A DNA stretch of 64,000 nucleotides from CAVQMC01 sp963713505 (GTDB lineage: Bacteria > Bacteroidota > Ignavibacteria > Ignavibacteriales > Ignavibacteriaceae): contig CAVQMC010000013.1 in the NCBI GenBank assembly GCA_963713505.1, positions 51,326 to 115,325 on the forward strand. The letters are read 5' to 3'. The notes beneath the pieces are model-generated. The model did not search any database. It saw only the letters and a program-made list of their open reading frames with translations, and was not told the origin of the DNA. The translations under genes were made by a program, and so were the position numbers. Positions 1 through 8,918 of the stretch are shown here, piece after piece. Position 1 is the stretch's first letter, and the number at the start of each line of letters is the position of its first letter.

Positions 1-2586
1 AATTTCTTTGAAGTTCATTTTGCTGTTTAGCATTTTCATCAAAAGCAGAAGAATTATAATTCATTTGTGAAGATTGATTCTTTAAAGTTTCTTCTTTCTT
101 TGATAACGCAATTAAGTTATCTAAGATTTTCATCATGGATTTAAAAGTCTGCATCTGGTTTTGCTGCATCATCATATTCTGCATATCCTGCAGCTGCTGG
201 CTCATTTGTTTCATGTTTTGAGATAACTGGCTCTGCATCTGCTGTGCCTGCATCTGCTGATTATTTTGAATATTCTGCTGAGCATTCTTAGAAAGTTTTT
301 GATTCTGCTGCTTATCGTAATTCTCTCTAATTTTATCCATCTGATCTTTCGGCATATCTTTCATGTCATTCATTTTATCAGATAGTTCTTTCATTTTATC
401 TTTCAGTTTATCCAGTTCTTTGCTTACTTTATTTTGTTCATCACTTAATTTATTTTTTTCATTTTGATTATTCAGATCGCTTTGTTTTGTTTCTTTCTGT
501 AATTCATCAATCTTCTTATTTAGTTCTTCTGTCCTTTTTACAAGTTCATCCATCTTTTGTTCAATTTGAATTCTTTTAAGAAGATTCATAGTTCTTTCAA
601 TGCTTTTTTGGAATTGCTCTTCATCTATTTTAAAGTTTTCCATTTGAGATTGAGTCATTTGCCTGTTTAAATTCTGCAGATTATTTCTAAGTTTTTCAAG
701 AGCATTTTTCAATTCATCATTTGAAAACTCATCCATTAGCTTTTGAAGTTCCTGGTATTTTTCCAAAGTTTCTTTTGATAACAAATTATTCTGTTGAAGT
801 TCATTCTGAGCTTTCTGCATCTGTTCTTTAATATCTTTTACTTTATCATGAAGCTTTTCAAATTTATCCAGAGCACTCTGTATTTTTTCTTTATCTTCCC
901 ATGTTAGCTGCTTATCGTTTTTCTTTAAATCTGCATCTATTTTATCAAATGATTTTTTTAATTCTTCTGCTTGTTTTAAAGTTTCCTGCAAATCTTGAAC
1001 AGCTTGGTTTTGTGTTTGATCTGCATGAGAAAGGACTTCTTCCAAAGTTGGAACCCGTACCGTAAACGAAGGAGATTTGGTTGATTTTGGTCCGCTTACA
1101 AAATCATTATCAAATATTTCCAGATAATAAGTAACAACATCTTGAGTTGTTAAATTTAAATTGGTTAAGTTCCAAATGTAGCTTACGTCCTGATCTTTAT
1201 TACTTTTTTCAATTGGTATTTCAACTTTTCTAAAATCATTTTGTACGGGATTATACTCTGATTCAGAAAGCCTGTAATTCAAAATTAATTTTGAAAATCC
1301 ATAATCATCTGCAATTTTTAAATATAAAGGAAGCCTGTTGTCATTTGCCAAAGGAACATCCTTATTCGGTTGAATAATATCAATTATTGGATATGAATCA
1401 AACAAAGCTTTTACAGTATAAGTTATCGGAGAAAGATTTTTGTTATTGTTCTTATCAGTTATAATTATTTTGTATGAATTATCTTTTTTGATCTTAAAAT
1501 TCCCGAAGCATTCTTTATTATGTATTTCCAAAGGAATTTGAGTTGTATCTGCAAAAATTAACTCAGCCGATTTTAATTCTTTTGTAGAAGTTATATTTAA
1601 ATTGATTTTACTTCCGACTAAAGCCGTTACATTTCCATTATCTCTTAGTTCAACATCAGGAATTTTGGAGTAAGAAGGTGAGTTAACAATTACATGTAAA
1701 GTTTTAATAATCGGCGGATTAATAACATCTATATTATATTGATACGCTTTTTATATTTTCGGCCGATGCAAAATATTTAAAAGAATTACGAACAGCATTT
1801 ACATTAAATTCAAAAATACCAGTTGAATCAGGGATTAATTTAACAGCGTTAAATTCTGTTTCATCTTCATGCTTAATATTTAAATCCAAATCTCTAGGAG
1901 CTTCTCCTTTTATTTTTATGCTGATTAATAAATTATCGCCTTTTGTTACTGTGGAGTTACCAGGTGTAATTATAAAACTAAATTTCTTAGGAGCAATAAA
2001 TTCCTGGTTAAATTTTACTAGTCTGTTGGAAGCTGCTTGTAAATTCTGAATACTTAAAAACAAAATTGCACAAAAAACTATTACTCCGCTTAAATAATAA
2101 AAAAGTTCTTTTGCTTTTTTAAAGCTGATTATAGATTCAAAATGAATTTCTTTTGTTCTTTTATAAACATTTTTAAATGCAGCATTTATTAATCCGGATG
2201 AATAAAAATTCTTGTCAGAATCAATAGAAATAAGCTGCATCGCATTCAGTAAATCATCTTTTATGTTTGGAAAATTCTTACCGACTTTTAAAGCAGTTTC
2301 AAAGTGATTTTTCTTATTAAAAATGTTAAAATATTTCAGCAGCGGATTGATAAATAAAAATGCAAGAGATCCGATAAATAAAATCAGAAAAATGAAAAAT
2401 AAAATTGTTCTTAACGTTGAGGAGAAATGAAAAATTAATTCCAAAAAAGAAAAAATTGTAAATGCAGAAATTCCAATTATTAAAGAAAGTTGAATTCCCA
2501 GCAGAGAATAGAAAGAATATTCTCTCTTTAGTCAATCCCTCTAACTTCCTAATTATTTCTTTGTAAAAATTGGAATCTGTACTCAT
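1..2586 (-). CDS. DUF4175-like membrane/coiled-coil protein (3' end beyond window, two frameshifts)
   Basis: Large envelope protein. Its N-terminal part has three hydrophobic segments (about residues 28-48, 59-80 and 150-170) and a 'DDLLNAMQL' motif typical of DUF4175 proteins. An extracytoplasmic beta-rich region follows, then a very long Q/K/E-rich coiled coil (plus coordinates about 1050 down to 1) with many M/Q repeats. The ATG at 2586 begins MSTDSNFYKEII. The reading frame breaks at about 2520 (one extra A after GAGAGA) and about 1750 (five A where four keep frame). Removing one base at each site gives a continuous protein of more than 860 residues that runs off the left edge. It lies 18 bp downstream of the DUF4159 gene, so the two form an operon. 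Function is unknown; in Bacteroidota such genes usually sit near MoxR/BatA-type loci. The frameshifts look like sequence errors. Confidence 0.75.
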
Positions 2587-2604
2587 TTAAAATTTTATTT
2601 TTTC

Positions 2605-3267
2605 TTAATTTGTTAACGACCAAATGACAAGATTAGTTCCGAATTTAAGCGCTTCTTCCCTTTTTGCCGGAGGATCATTATGAACATCAGGATCATCCCA
2701 GCCGTCGCTTGGATTTGATTCATAAGTATAATATACAGCTAATCTTTTTCCAATAAAAATTCCAAATCCCTGCGGAGGTTTTCCGTTGTGTTCATGGGTT
2801 TTGGGAACTCCGTTGGGGAAATCATAAAAATCATTATAAAGACCATAGTTGAAAGGCAGTTCGGTTAATTTTTTATCCGGAAAAACTTTTTTTATTTCTC
2901 TTCTAAAAGATTTATCCAAACCGTAATCATCATCAACAAATAAAAAGCCGCCGTTCTCCAAATATTTTCTTAATCTTGCTGCTTGATCATCGGAAAATAC
3001 TACACTACCGTGTCCGGTCATAAAAAGAAAAGGATAGGAAAATATTTCATCGGAAGAAATATCAACAAAAGTATACTCCGGTTTAACTTCAACATCTGTA
3101 TTCTGTTTAATAAAGTTCAGCAAATTCGGTTCTTCTGTCTGACCGTTATACCAATCACCGCCGCCGTCATATTTTAATCTGGCTATCTGAAAAACGCCTT
3201 TATCTTGAGGAAAAACTTCAAAAGTTAGACAAGCACAAAAGATTAAGGAAAATATTAATTTCGACAT
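2605..3267 (-). CDS. DUF4159 domain protein, secreted
   Basis: A 220-residue protein with a signal peptide (MSKLIFSLIFCACLTFEVFPQ) followed by a single DUF4159 domain. The domain has a GATase1/flavodoxin-like look: 'FLFMTGHG', 'LRKYLENGGFLFVDDD' and 'YYTYESNPSDGWDDP' are recognisable family motifs. I chose the ATG at 3267 because the open frame upstream runs back through the peroxiredoxin terminator at 3378-3406, and because this start gives a clean signal peptide. It is followed after 18 bp by the DUF4175-like gene. The biochemical role of DUF4159 is not established. The signal peptide places it in the periplasm or outer envelope. Confidence 0.85.
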   Translation of the reverse strand: MSKLIFSLIFCACLTFEVFPQDKGVFQIARLKYDGGGDWYNGQTEEPNLLNFIKQNTDVEVKPEYTFVDISSDEIFSYPFLFMTGHGSVVFSDDQAARLRKYLENGGFLFVDDDYGLDKSFRREIKKVFPDKKLTELPFNYGLYNDFYDFPNGVPKTHEHNGKPPQGFGIFIGKRLAVYYTYESNPSDGWDDPDVHNDPPAKREEALKFGTNLVIWSLTN

Positions 3268-3377
3268 AATTCCGTTTAATTTATTTCCAAACAAAATAAC
3301 CAGCAAATGATCTAAATTCAATTTAATAAAAAAGGATGGATTATATTTTACATTTGATTTAGAATACAGTAAAAATA

Positions 3378-3406
3378 CAAAAAAGGGCGAATAAAAAATC
3401 CGCCCT
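3378..3406 (-). terminator. Rho-independent terminator of the peroxiredoxin gene
   Basis: On the minus strand the stem AGGGCG...CGCCCT (arms 3401-3406 and 3384-3389) is followed by a T-rich tract. It lies 33 bp beyond the peroxiredoxin stop codon. Confidence 0.7.
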
Positions 3407-3438
3407 AATGTCCCCATTTATTCTAAGGAGATAGAATA

Positions 3439-4104
3439 TTAATTTTGATTTAATTTCTTGAATGTGAACCACCAATCGTAACCATCTTTTGATTTCAACA
3501 TTTTTTCCGCACCTACAACATCTTTTGGCGGAGGATTGATAACTTTATCGCCAATCAGTTCATTGTTCGGCCAGTTTTCCGGCATTGCAACTTTACTTTT
3601 ATCAGCAATTTGTAAAGCTTTTAAAGCGCGTAAAACTTCGTCAATTTGTCTTCCGATTTCCTGAGGATAATAAATCATTAATCTGATTAATCCGTTTGGG
3701 TCTACAATAAATACAGCACGAACTGTGTTAGTGCCTTTTCCGGGATGAATCATTCCTAATTTAGCTGCAACTTTTCCCATATCATCTGCAATTACAGGAA
3801 AAGGAATTTCTATTTTTAAAGTATTCTTAATCCATTCTACCCATTTAATATGAGAGAATACTTGATCGATTGAAAGACCGACAAGTTCGGCATTTAATTC
3901 TTTGAATTTATCATTTCTTTTTGCAAATGCGACAAATTCAGTTGTGCAGACAGGAGTAAAATCTGCCGGATGACTAAAAAGAACAAGCCATTTACCTTTA
4001 AAATCTTTTGGAATATTTAATACACCTTTTGTTGTTTGAACTTCCAGGTCAGGAAGTTTTTCTCCCAATAAAGGAATACCAGTTCTCTCTTGCATATTTT
4101 CCAT
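3439..4104 (-). CDS. 1-Cys peroxiredoxin (Prx6-type)
   Basis: A 221-aa thiol peroxidase that reduces H2O2 and organic hydroperoxides in the cytoplasm. The active-site motif HPADFTPVCTTEF is clear, with the peroxidatic cysteine at residue 53. The long C-terminal arm (about residues 160-221, with 'PENWPNNELIGDKVINPPP') is characteristic of the Prx6/archaeal-type subfamily. No second cysteine is present, so it is a 1-Cys enzyme needing an external reductant. Start ATG 4104 is supported by AGAGG nine bases upstream; a second in-frame ATG lies at codon 4. It is monocistronic, with a terminator at 3378-3406. Confidence 0.93.
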   Translation of the reverse strand: MENMQERTGIPLLGEKLPDLEVQTTKGVLNIPKDFKGKWLVLFSHPADFTPVCTTEFVAFAKRNDKFKELNAELVGLSIDQVFSHIKWVEWIKNTLKIEIPFPVIADDMGKVAAKLGMIHPGKGTNTVRAVFIVDPNGLIRLMIYYPQEIGRQIDEVLRALKALQIADKSKVAMPENWPNNELIGDKVINPPPKDVVGAEKMLKSKDGYDWWFTFKKLNQN

Positions 4105-4338
4105 AATATTTGCCTCTGATTAATTATTAAATGACATAGTTTAGCATTTTAACAATGACAAAAAGCAAGCCATAATAGAATTTCTGATTCATGTTGTTTT
4201 TATAATAAATTTGATTCTTATCTAAGCAGAAGTATAAAAAAATTTTTAGATTTGAGAAATCATTTTTATTCGATAGAAAAACTACTCTATTCTTATTATT
4301 TTATTTTTATAATTGTTAATAATTAGCAAGAGAAAATC

Positions 4339-4812
4339 ATGGCAAAAAAATATTGGCTGGTAAAATCAGAACCGGGAGATTTTTCAATTGATGATCTGGC
4401 AAAAAGCAAAAACAAAACTACTTACTGGGACGGAGTAAGGAATTATCAAGCAAGAAATTTTATGCGTGATGAAATGAAAAAAGGCGATGGAGTTTTATTT
4501 TATCACAGCAATACAAATCCTAATGCTGTTGTCGGTGTTTGCGAGGTTGTTAAAGAAGGATATGAAGATCATACGCAATTTGATCCTGACGATAAACATT
4601 TTTTCCCTTCCGCCGATCCGCAAAATCCCGTTTGGTATATGGTTGATATAAAACTAATAAATAAATTAAACAAGCCTGTTACTTTAGAAGAAATAAAATC
4701 TAATCCGAAATTAAAAAATATGAAACTCGTTCAAAGGGGAAATCGATTATCTGTTATGCCTGTTGAAAAAGATGAATTTGATGAAATTGTAAAATTGGGA
4801 AGCAAAAAATAA
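4339..4812 (+). CDS. EVE domain-containing protein
   Basis: A 157-aa protein that is entirely one EVE domain (PUA-like fold, the family of eukaryotic THYN1). It has the N-terminal 'YWLVKSEP' signature, 'YWDGVRNYQARNF' and 'GVLFYHSN', all typical of the family. EVE domains are thought to recognise modified bases in nucleic acids; the ligand here is unknown. Length matches standalone bacterial members. It is followed 24 bp later by the VOC gene, suggesting co-transcription. An intact TAGATTTG (4247-4254) upstream fits a Bacteroidota -7 box but lacks a well-spaced -33 element. Confidence 0.9.
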   Translation: MAKKYWLVKSEPGDFSIDDLAKSKNKTTYWDGVRNYQARNFMRDEMKKGDGVLFYHSNTNPNAVVGVCEVVKEGYEDHTQFDPDDKHFFPSADPQNPVWYMVDIKLINKLNKPVTLEEIKSNPKLKNMKLVQRGNRLSVMPVEKDEFDEIVKLGSKK

Positions 4813-4836
4813 TTTAAAAAGAAAGGATGATGTTTT

Positions 4837-5265
4837 ATGGCTGTAAAACCAATTCCGGATAATTATCCCCGTGTAACTCCGTATTTAATTGTAAAAGATG
4901 TTGTTAAACAACTGGATTTTCTTACAAAAGTTTTCGATGCAAACGTAAAAGAAAAAATGACATTGGCAGACGGATCAATAAATCATGCAGAAGTTAAAAT
5001 TGGTGATTCTGTAATAATGATGGGAAGATCAAGCGATGAATATCCTCCCAATTCCTCCATGATTTATATTTATGTTGAGGACACAGATAAAACTTTTAAG
5101 AAAGCTTTAGAGGAAGGTGCAAAATCTTTAATGGAACCGGCAAATCAGTTTTACGGCGATAGAAACGCCGGAGTTCTTGATACAAATGGAAATTCATGGT
5201 GGATTGCTTCCCATGTTGAAGATGTTTCTCCGGAAGAAATGGAAAGAAGAAATAAAGAAAAATAA
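4837..5265 (+). CDS. VOC-family (PhnB/glyoxalase-like) protein
   Basis: A 142-aa single-domain protein with two beta-alpha-beta-beta-beta modules of the vicinal oxygen chelate superfamily: 'VTPYLIVKDVVKQLDFLTKVF', 'DGSINHAEVKIGDSVIMMG' and 'YGDRNAGVLDTNGNSWWIASH'. This is the PhnB-like subgroup, usually annotated as glyoxalase/bleomycin-resistance-like with unknown substrate. A good ribosome site (AAAGGA) precedes ATG 4837. It ends 3 bp from the convergent rmuC stop, so there is no room for a separate terminator. Confidence 0.88.
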   Translation: MAVKPIPDNYPRVTPYLIVKDVVKQLDFLTKVFDANVKEKMTLADGSINHAEVKIGDSVIMMGRSSDEYPPNSSMIYIYVEDTDKTFKKALEEGAKSLMEPANQFYGDRNAGVLDTNGNSWWIASHVEDVSPEEMERRNKEK

Positions 5266-5267
5266 TT

Positions 5268-6640
5268 TTATTCATCCAAAAGATCTGGTTCGTCGTCTTC
5301 ATCGGATCTGTCAAGAATCGATTTCGGTAAAGTTTTGGAAGCCTTTGCTCCAAGTTTTTTAATCTTTTCAGCTCTAGAAATCAAATTTCCGCTTCCATCA
5401 GTTATTTTATTCATTGCATCAACATAACTGCTTTTGGAATCATCAATTTTTTTACCGATAGTAACAAGATCATCAACAAAACCTACAAACTTATCGTACA
5501 GTGCTCCGCTTTGTCTTGCAATTTCCATAGCATTTTTATTTTGATTTTCCTGGCGCCAGATGCTTGAAATTGTTCTTAATGTTGCTAGCAAAGTCGAAGG
5601 ACTTACAATTACAATGTTCATTTCAAAAGCATCACTGAAAATTGAAGGTTCATGCTGCACTGCGAGACCGAATGCCGGCTCAATCGGCATAAACATTAAA
5701 ACAAAATCCAGACTTTCAAGCTGATATAGATTCTGGTAATTTTTTGAACTTAAGTTTTTAATGTGAGACCGAATTGAATTTAATATGTTCTCTTAAAGCA
5801 AGTTGTTTTTCATTTTCATCTTCGGAAGAAACATATTTTTCATATCCGATTAATGAAACTTTGGAATCGATTACAATGCTTTTATTTTCCGGTAAATTGA
5901 TAATTACATCAGGCTGAAATCTTTTTCCGGATTCAGTTGTAATACTTTCCTGAATCAGATATTCTCTTCCTTTAACAAGGCCGGATTTTTCCAGAATGCT
6001 TTCAAGAATAAATTCTCCCCAGTTACCTTGAGTTTTAGTTTGTCCTTTTAAAGCATTTGTGAGGTTTTTTGCTTCCTGAGTTACCTTCTGATTTAAATCT
6101 TTCAGCATATTTAACTGTGCGTGTAATGAAGCATGTCCCCTTATACTTTCTTTATTATTTTCTTCAACTCTTTTTTCAAACTCAGCAATTTTTTCTTTTA
6201 AAGGATTCAATATTTCACCAAGTTTTTCTTTATTCTGCTCGGTGAATTTATTTCCTTTTTCTTCAAATATTTTATTTGCTAGATTTTCAAATTCCTTGTG
6301 TGAATTTTTGCTGCAGTTCTTCTATTTCTCCTTTTTGTTCGGTTAGTTTTTCCTGCAAATTATTGTAATCGGATTTTAAAGAGGAAAGCGAAGAGTTTAA
6401 CTCAATTACTTTTTGTCTCTCTGATTTTAATTCTTCTGTTGTTTGAGTTAAAGTTTCCTGAAGGTTTTGATTTCTTTCAGAGAACTTCCCGTTTTCAATT
6501 TTAAGATTATCTATTTGATCTTCTAAAGATTTTACTTCTTCTGTAGAAATTCCTTGAGTAGATTTAAATTTATACTTGGAAATTAACCATGCGCCAATTG
6601 CGCCGATGATTAATCCAATCAATAAAAAAACTATTTCCAT
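5268..6640 (-). CDS. rmuC: RmuC-family protein (two frameshifts)
   Basis: DNA recombination protein RmuC family, thought to limit inversions at short inverted repeats. It has an N-terminal membrane anchor (MEIVFLLIGLIIGAIGAWLI), a long coiled coil (about residues 30-190), then the conserved nuclease-like RmuC core ('QGNWGEFILESILEKSGL', 'RFQPDVIINLP', 'IVIDSKVSL'). An acidic tail DEDDEPDLLDE ends the protein. Reading breaks at about 6298 (extra C in ACACAAGG) and about 5778 (extra T in AAATTCAATT). Removing both gives 456 aa, the usual length, with the conserved segment around 'PAFGLAV' restored. All conserved motifs remain, so I regard the breaks as sequence errors rather than decay. Confidence 0.85.
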
Positions 6641-6657
6641 TTATTCACCAAGATAAT

Positions 6658-6729
6658 CTTTGTGTTCTTAGCGGCTCAGCATTTTTTATTTTCACGCTAA
6701 GACGCAAAGCCGCAAAAGAAATTTTATAA
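6658..6729. repeat. Palindromic GCAAAG-type repeat, copy L (3' side of the GxxExxY gene)
   Basis: An imperfect inverted repeat. The arm CTTTGTGTTCTTAGCG (6658-6673) pairs with CGCTAAGACGCAAAG (6695-6709), followed by CGCAAAGCCGCAAAAG. The segment 6703-6729 is an exact 27-bp direct repeat of 7145-7171. It overlaps the last bases and stop codon of the GxxExxY gene. Confidence 0.85.
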
Positions 6730-7101
6730 GTTATTAACTATTCTATGAATGCCGTCTTTAATTAATGCTGATCCAAAATTTATCAATAGACCAAGTTTTA
6801 GATCAGTAATCTTCAAATAAGTTAAAAGCTGTTTTGAATGTACCGGAGCTAAAGTTTCTAAAGATTTCAATTCTATTATTACTTTATTTTCTACGATTAT
6901 ATCTGCACGAAATCCCAATTCCATTTTTAAATCATTGTAAAAAACCGGAATACCTTTTTGTCTTTTATATTTTAGATTTCGGTTCGTTAATTCATAACAA
7001 AGAATTTCTTCGTAAACGGATTCTAATAATCCCGGACCAAGTTTAGTATGAATTTTAAAACAACAATCAACTATTATTTTAGCAATTTCATTTTCAGTCA
7101 T
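6724..7101 (-). CDS. GxxExxY family protein (PD-(D/E)xK nuclease-like fold)
   Basis: A 125-aa protein with the family signature 'GPGLLESVYE' at residues 22-31 and a nuclease-like core in which D67 is followed by E77-L-K79 ('IIELKS'). This matches the D...ExK arrangement of PD-(D/E)xK enzymes. The family (GxxExxY, PDDEXK_3) has no established function. The gene is enclosed by two palindromic repeat units, and the 27-bp direct repeat on its 3' side supplies the stop codon. It has no obvious ribosome site; its start lies just after the tandem CTTTGCG units of the right-hand repeat. Neighbours (rmuC, hutH) are unrelated, suggesting insertion as a unit. Confidence 0.88.
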   Translation of the reverse strand: MTENEIAKIIVDCCFKIHTKLGPGLLESVYEEILCYELTNRNLKYKRQKGIPVFYNDLKMELGFRADIIVENKVIIELKSLETLAPVHSKQLLTYLKITDLKLGLLINFGSALIKDGIHRIVNNL

Positions 7102-7106
7102 TCAAA

Positions 7107-7171
7107 CTTTGCGTTCTTTGCGCCTTTGCGTGAGAAAATATGTCCGCAAAGCCGCAAAAGAAATTTTATAA
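7107..7171. repeat. Palindromic GCAAAG-type repeat, copy R (5' side of the GxxExxY gene)
   Basis: Three near-tandem CTTTGCG units (7107-7134) face CGCAAAGCCGCAAAAG (7145-7160), forming an imperfect hairpin. Positions 7145-7171 repeat 6703-6729 exactly (27 bp). Similar 'CTTTGCG' palindromes are, from memory, widespread in Bacteroidota and cyanobacteria. Confidence 0.85.
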
Positions 7172-7271
7172 TTTACAGAATGAAGATATTTTGTAAAATA
7201 TATTGAAAATTAATTACTAAAATGTTCTTCTTAATTAAAATAGTACAATCTAACTACAAAAGATTTAATTT

Positions 7272-8795
7272 CTATTCCAAACTTCCCACAACTTTTTCAA
7301 CTTCATCAAGTATTTCGCAGGATTTTACAACTTCTTTCATCTTTGTATGATCCGGATAAAGCGGACGATCTACATCAAGATGATCAACATGTTTCCTTAC
7401 AATTTCTTTAGCTTTTGCAACTCCCTTTCCAGGGTTAAATTCACGGAAATCAAGAGCCTGCGAAGCTGCCATAAATTCTATTCCAATAACTCCGTAAGCA
7501 TTATCTAAAATTTGTGCATTTTTAATCGCCGTATTCATTCCCATCGAAACAAAATCTTCCTGATCAGCCGCAGCCGGAATTGATTGAATTGAAGCCGGAG
7601 TTGATAAAATTCTCTGCTCAACTATTAATGAGTCAGCAGTATACTGACTTAACATCATCCCGGAATACATTCCCGCACCTTTTGTTAAAAAGGAAGGTAA
7701 ACCAACACTTAAAGCAGGGTTTAAAAGTCTGTTCAATCTTCTTTCGGATAAAACAGAAATCATCGTAACAGAAGCACCAACCATATCCATCGGCAGAGAA
7801 ACCGGAGTTCCCTGAAAATTTGCGCCTGTTAAAGTTAGTTTATCTTCAGGAATAAAAATCGGATTATCACCAACTCCGTTTAATTCAATTTCAACCTGCG
7901 ATTTAGCGTAAGCAACTGCATCATGAGCGGCACCAATTACCTGCGGAGTTGAACGCATTGAATATGCATCCTGAACTTTACTTTTAACTTTTCCGGTTTG
8001 AAGATCGCTTCCTTCGATACATTTAATTATTGCATTTGCACTTCTTACTGCACCGGAAAATCCGCGGAGTTCGTGTAATCTTTTATTGTATGGTTTTAGA
8101 TTTGCGTGAAGGGCTTCCAAAGTCATTGATGCAGCAATTTCCGCCTGTTTTAACCATCTGTTTATATCATATAAATGAATTGCACTCATTGCAGTTAATA
8201 AGTTCGAACCATTTATAACTGCAAGTCCGTCGCGTGCTTGTAATCCGGGAACTTTTATTCCAGCTTTATCCAAAGCATCTTTCCCGGATAATAATTCTCC
8301 TTTAAAATATGCTTTACCTTCACCCATCATTAAAAGTGCTACTTGAGACATCGGTGCAAGATCGCCGCAGGCTCCAACTGAACCTTTTTGACATACAAAA
8401 GGAGTTACACCTTTGTTCAGCATTTCAACAAGTGTTTGTGTAATTTCCAATCTGCAGCCGGAATTTCCATGTGCATGCACATTTATTCTTCCTGCAATTG
8501 CTCCTCTTACATATTCAATGGGAGCGGGATCTCCAATTCCGGCAGAATGATTATATATTAAATATTTTTGAAAATCTTTTACTTGTTCATCATTTAGAAC
8601 TATTTCAGAAAATTCACCAATTCCGGTATTTATTCCGTACATAATTTCGCGGGATTTTATTTTATCTTCCAGCATTGTACGGCATTTTTTTATTCTTTCT
8701 TCAGCTTCAGGATGAAGCTCTACTTTTTCATTATAACGGGCAATCCGGACTAATTTTTCAACCGTGAGACCCGAGCCATCTAAAATAATCGACAT
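7272..8795 (-). CDS. hutH: Histidine ammonia-lyase with Ala-Cys-Gly MIO tripeptide
   Basis: Converts L-histidine to trans-urocanate and ammonia. A 507-aa intact member of the aromatic amino-acid lyase family: Y53 in 'MYGINTG', H83 in 'YNHSAG', N195 in 'VINGSN', and 'ADQEDFVSMG' near residue 413 align with Pseudomonas HutH numbering. H83 favours histidine over phenylalanine/tyrosine as substrate. The cyclising tripeptide is A142-C143-G144 ('GSVGACGDLAP') rather than the usual Ala-Ser-Gly. Cysteine can also give dehydroalanine, so the enzyme may still form the MIO cofactor. No hutU, hutI or hutG is in the window, so it stands alone; another aromatic lyase specificity cannot be excluded. Confidence 0.88.
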   Translation of the reverse strand: MSIILDGSGLTVEKLVRIARYNEKVELHPEAEERIKKCRTMLEDKIKSREIMYGINTGIGEFSEIVLNDEQVKDFQKYLIYNHSAGIGDPAPIEYVRGAIAGRINVHAHGNSGCRLEITQTLVEMLNKGVTPFVCQKGSVGACGDLAPMSQVALLMMGEGKAYFKGELLSGKDALDKAGIKVPGLQARDGLAVINGSNLLTAMSAIHLYDINRWLKQAEIAASMTLEALHANLKPYNKRLHELRGFSGAVRSANAIIKCIEGSDLQTGKVKSKVQDAYSMRSTPQVIGAAHDAVAYAKSQVEIELNGVGDNPIFIPEDKLTLTGANFQGTPVSLPMDMVGASVTMISVLSERRLNRLLNPALSVGLPSFLTKGAGMYSGMMLSQYTADSLIVEQRILSTPASIQSIPAAADQEDFVSMGMNTAIKNAQILDNAYGVIGIEFMAASQALDFREFNPGKGVAKAKEIVRKHVDHLDVDRPLYPDHTKMKEVVKSCEILDEVEKVVGSLE

Positions 8796-8918
8796 AATTT
8801 TTTCCCAATTTTTATTTTTTACGTCTACAAATTTAAGAATTTAACAAGTAAGAATTGATAAAGAATAAATATTTTAAAATTAATATTCCTTTAGTAAATT
8901 GCAATTGTTGCCGGATTA

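Noticed and set aside
3268..3417. Upstream extension of the DUF4159 gene by 50 residues
   Set aside because: It runs through the peroxiredoxin terminator and would bury the signal peptide.
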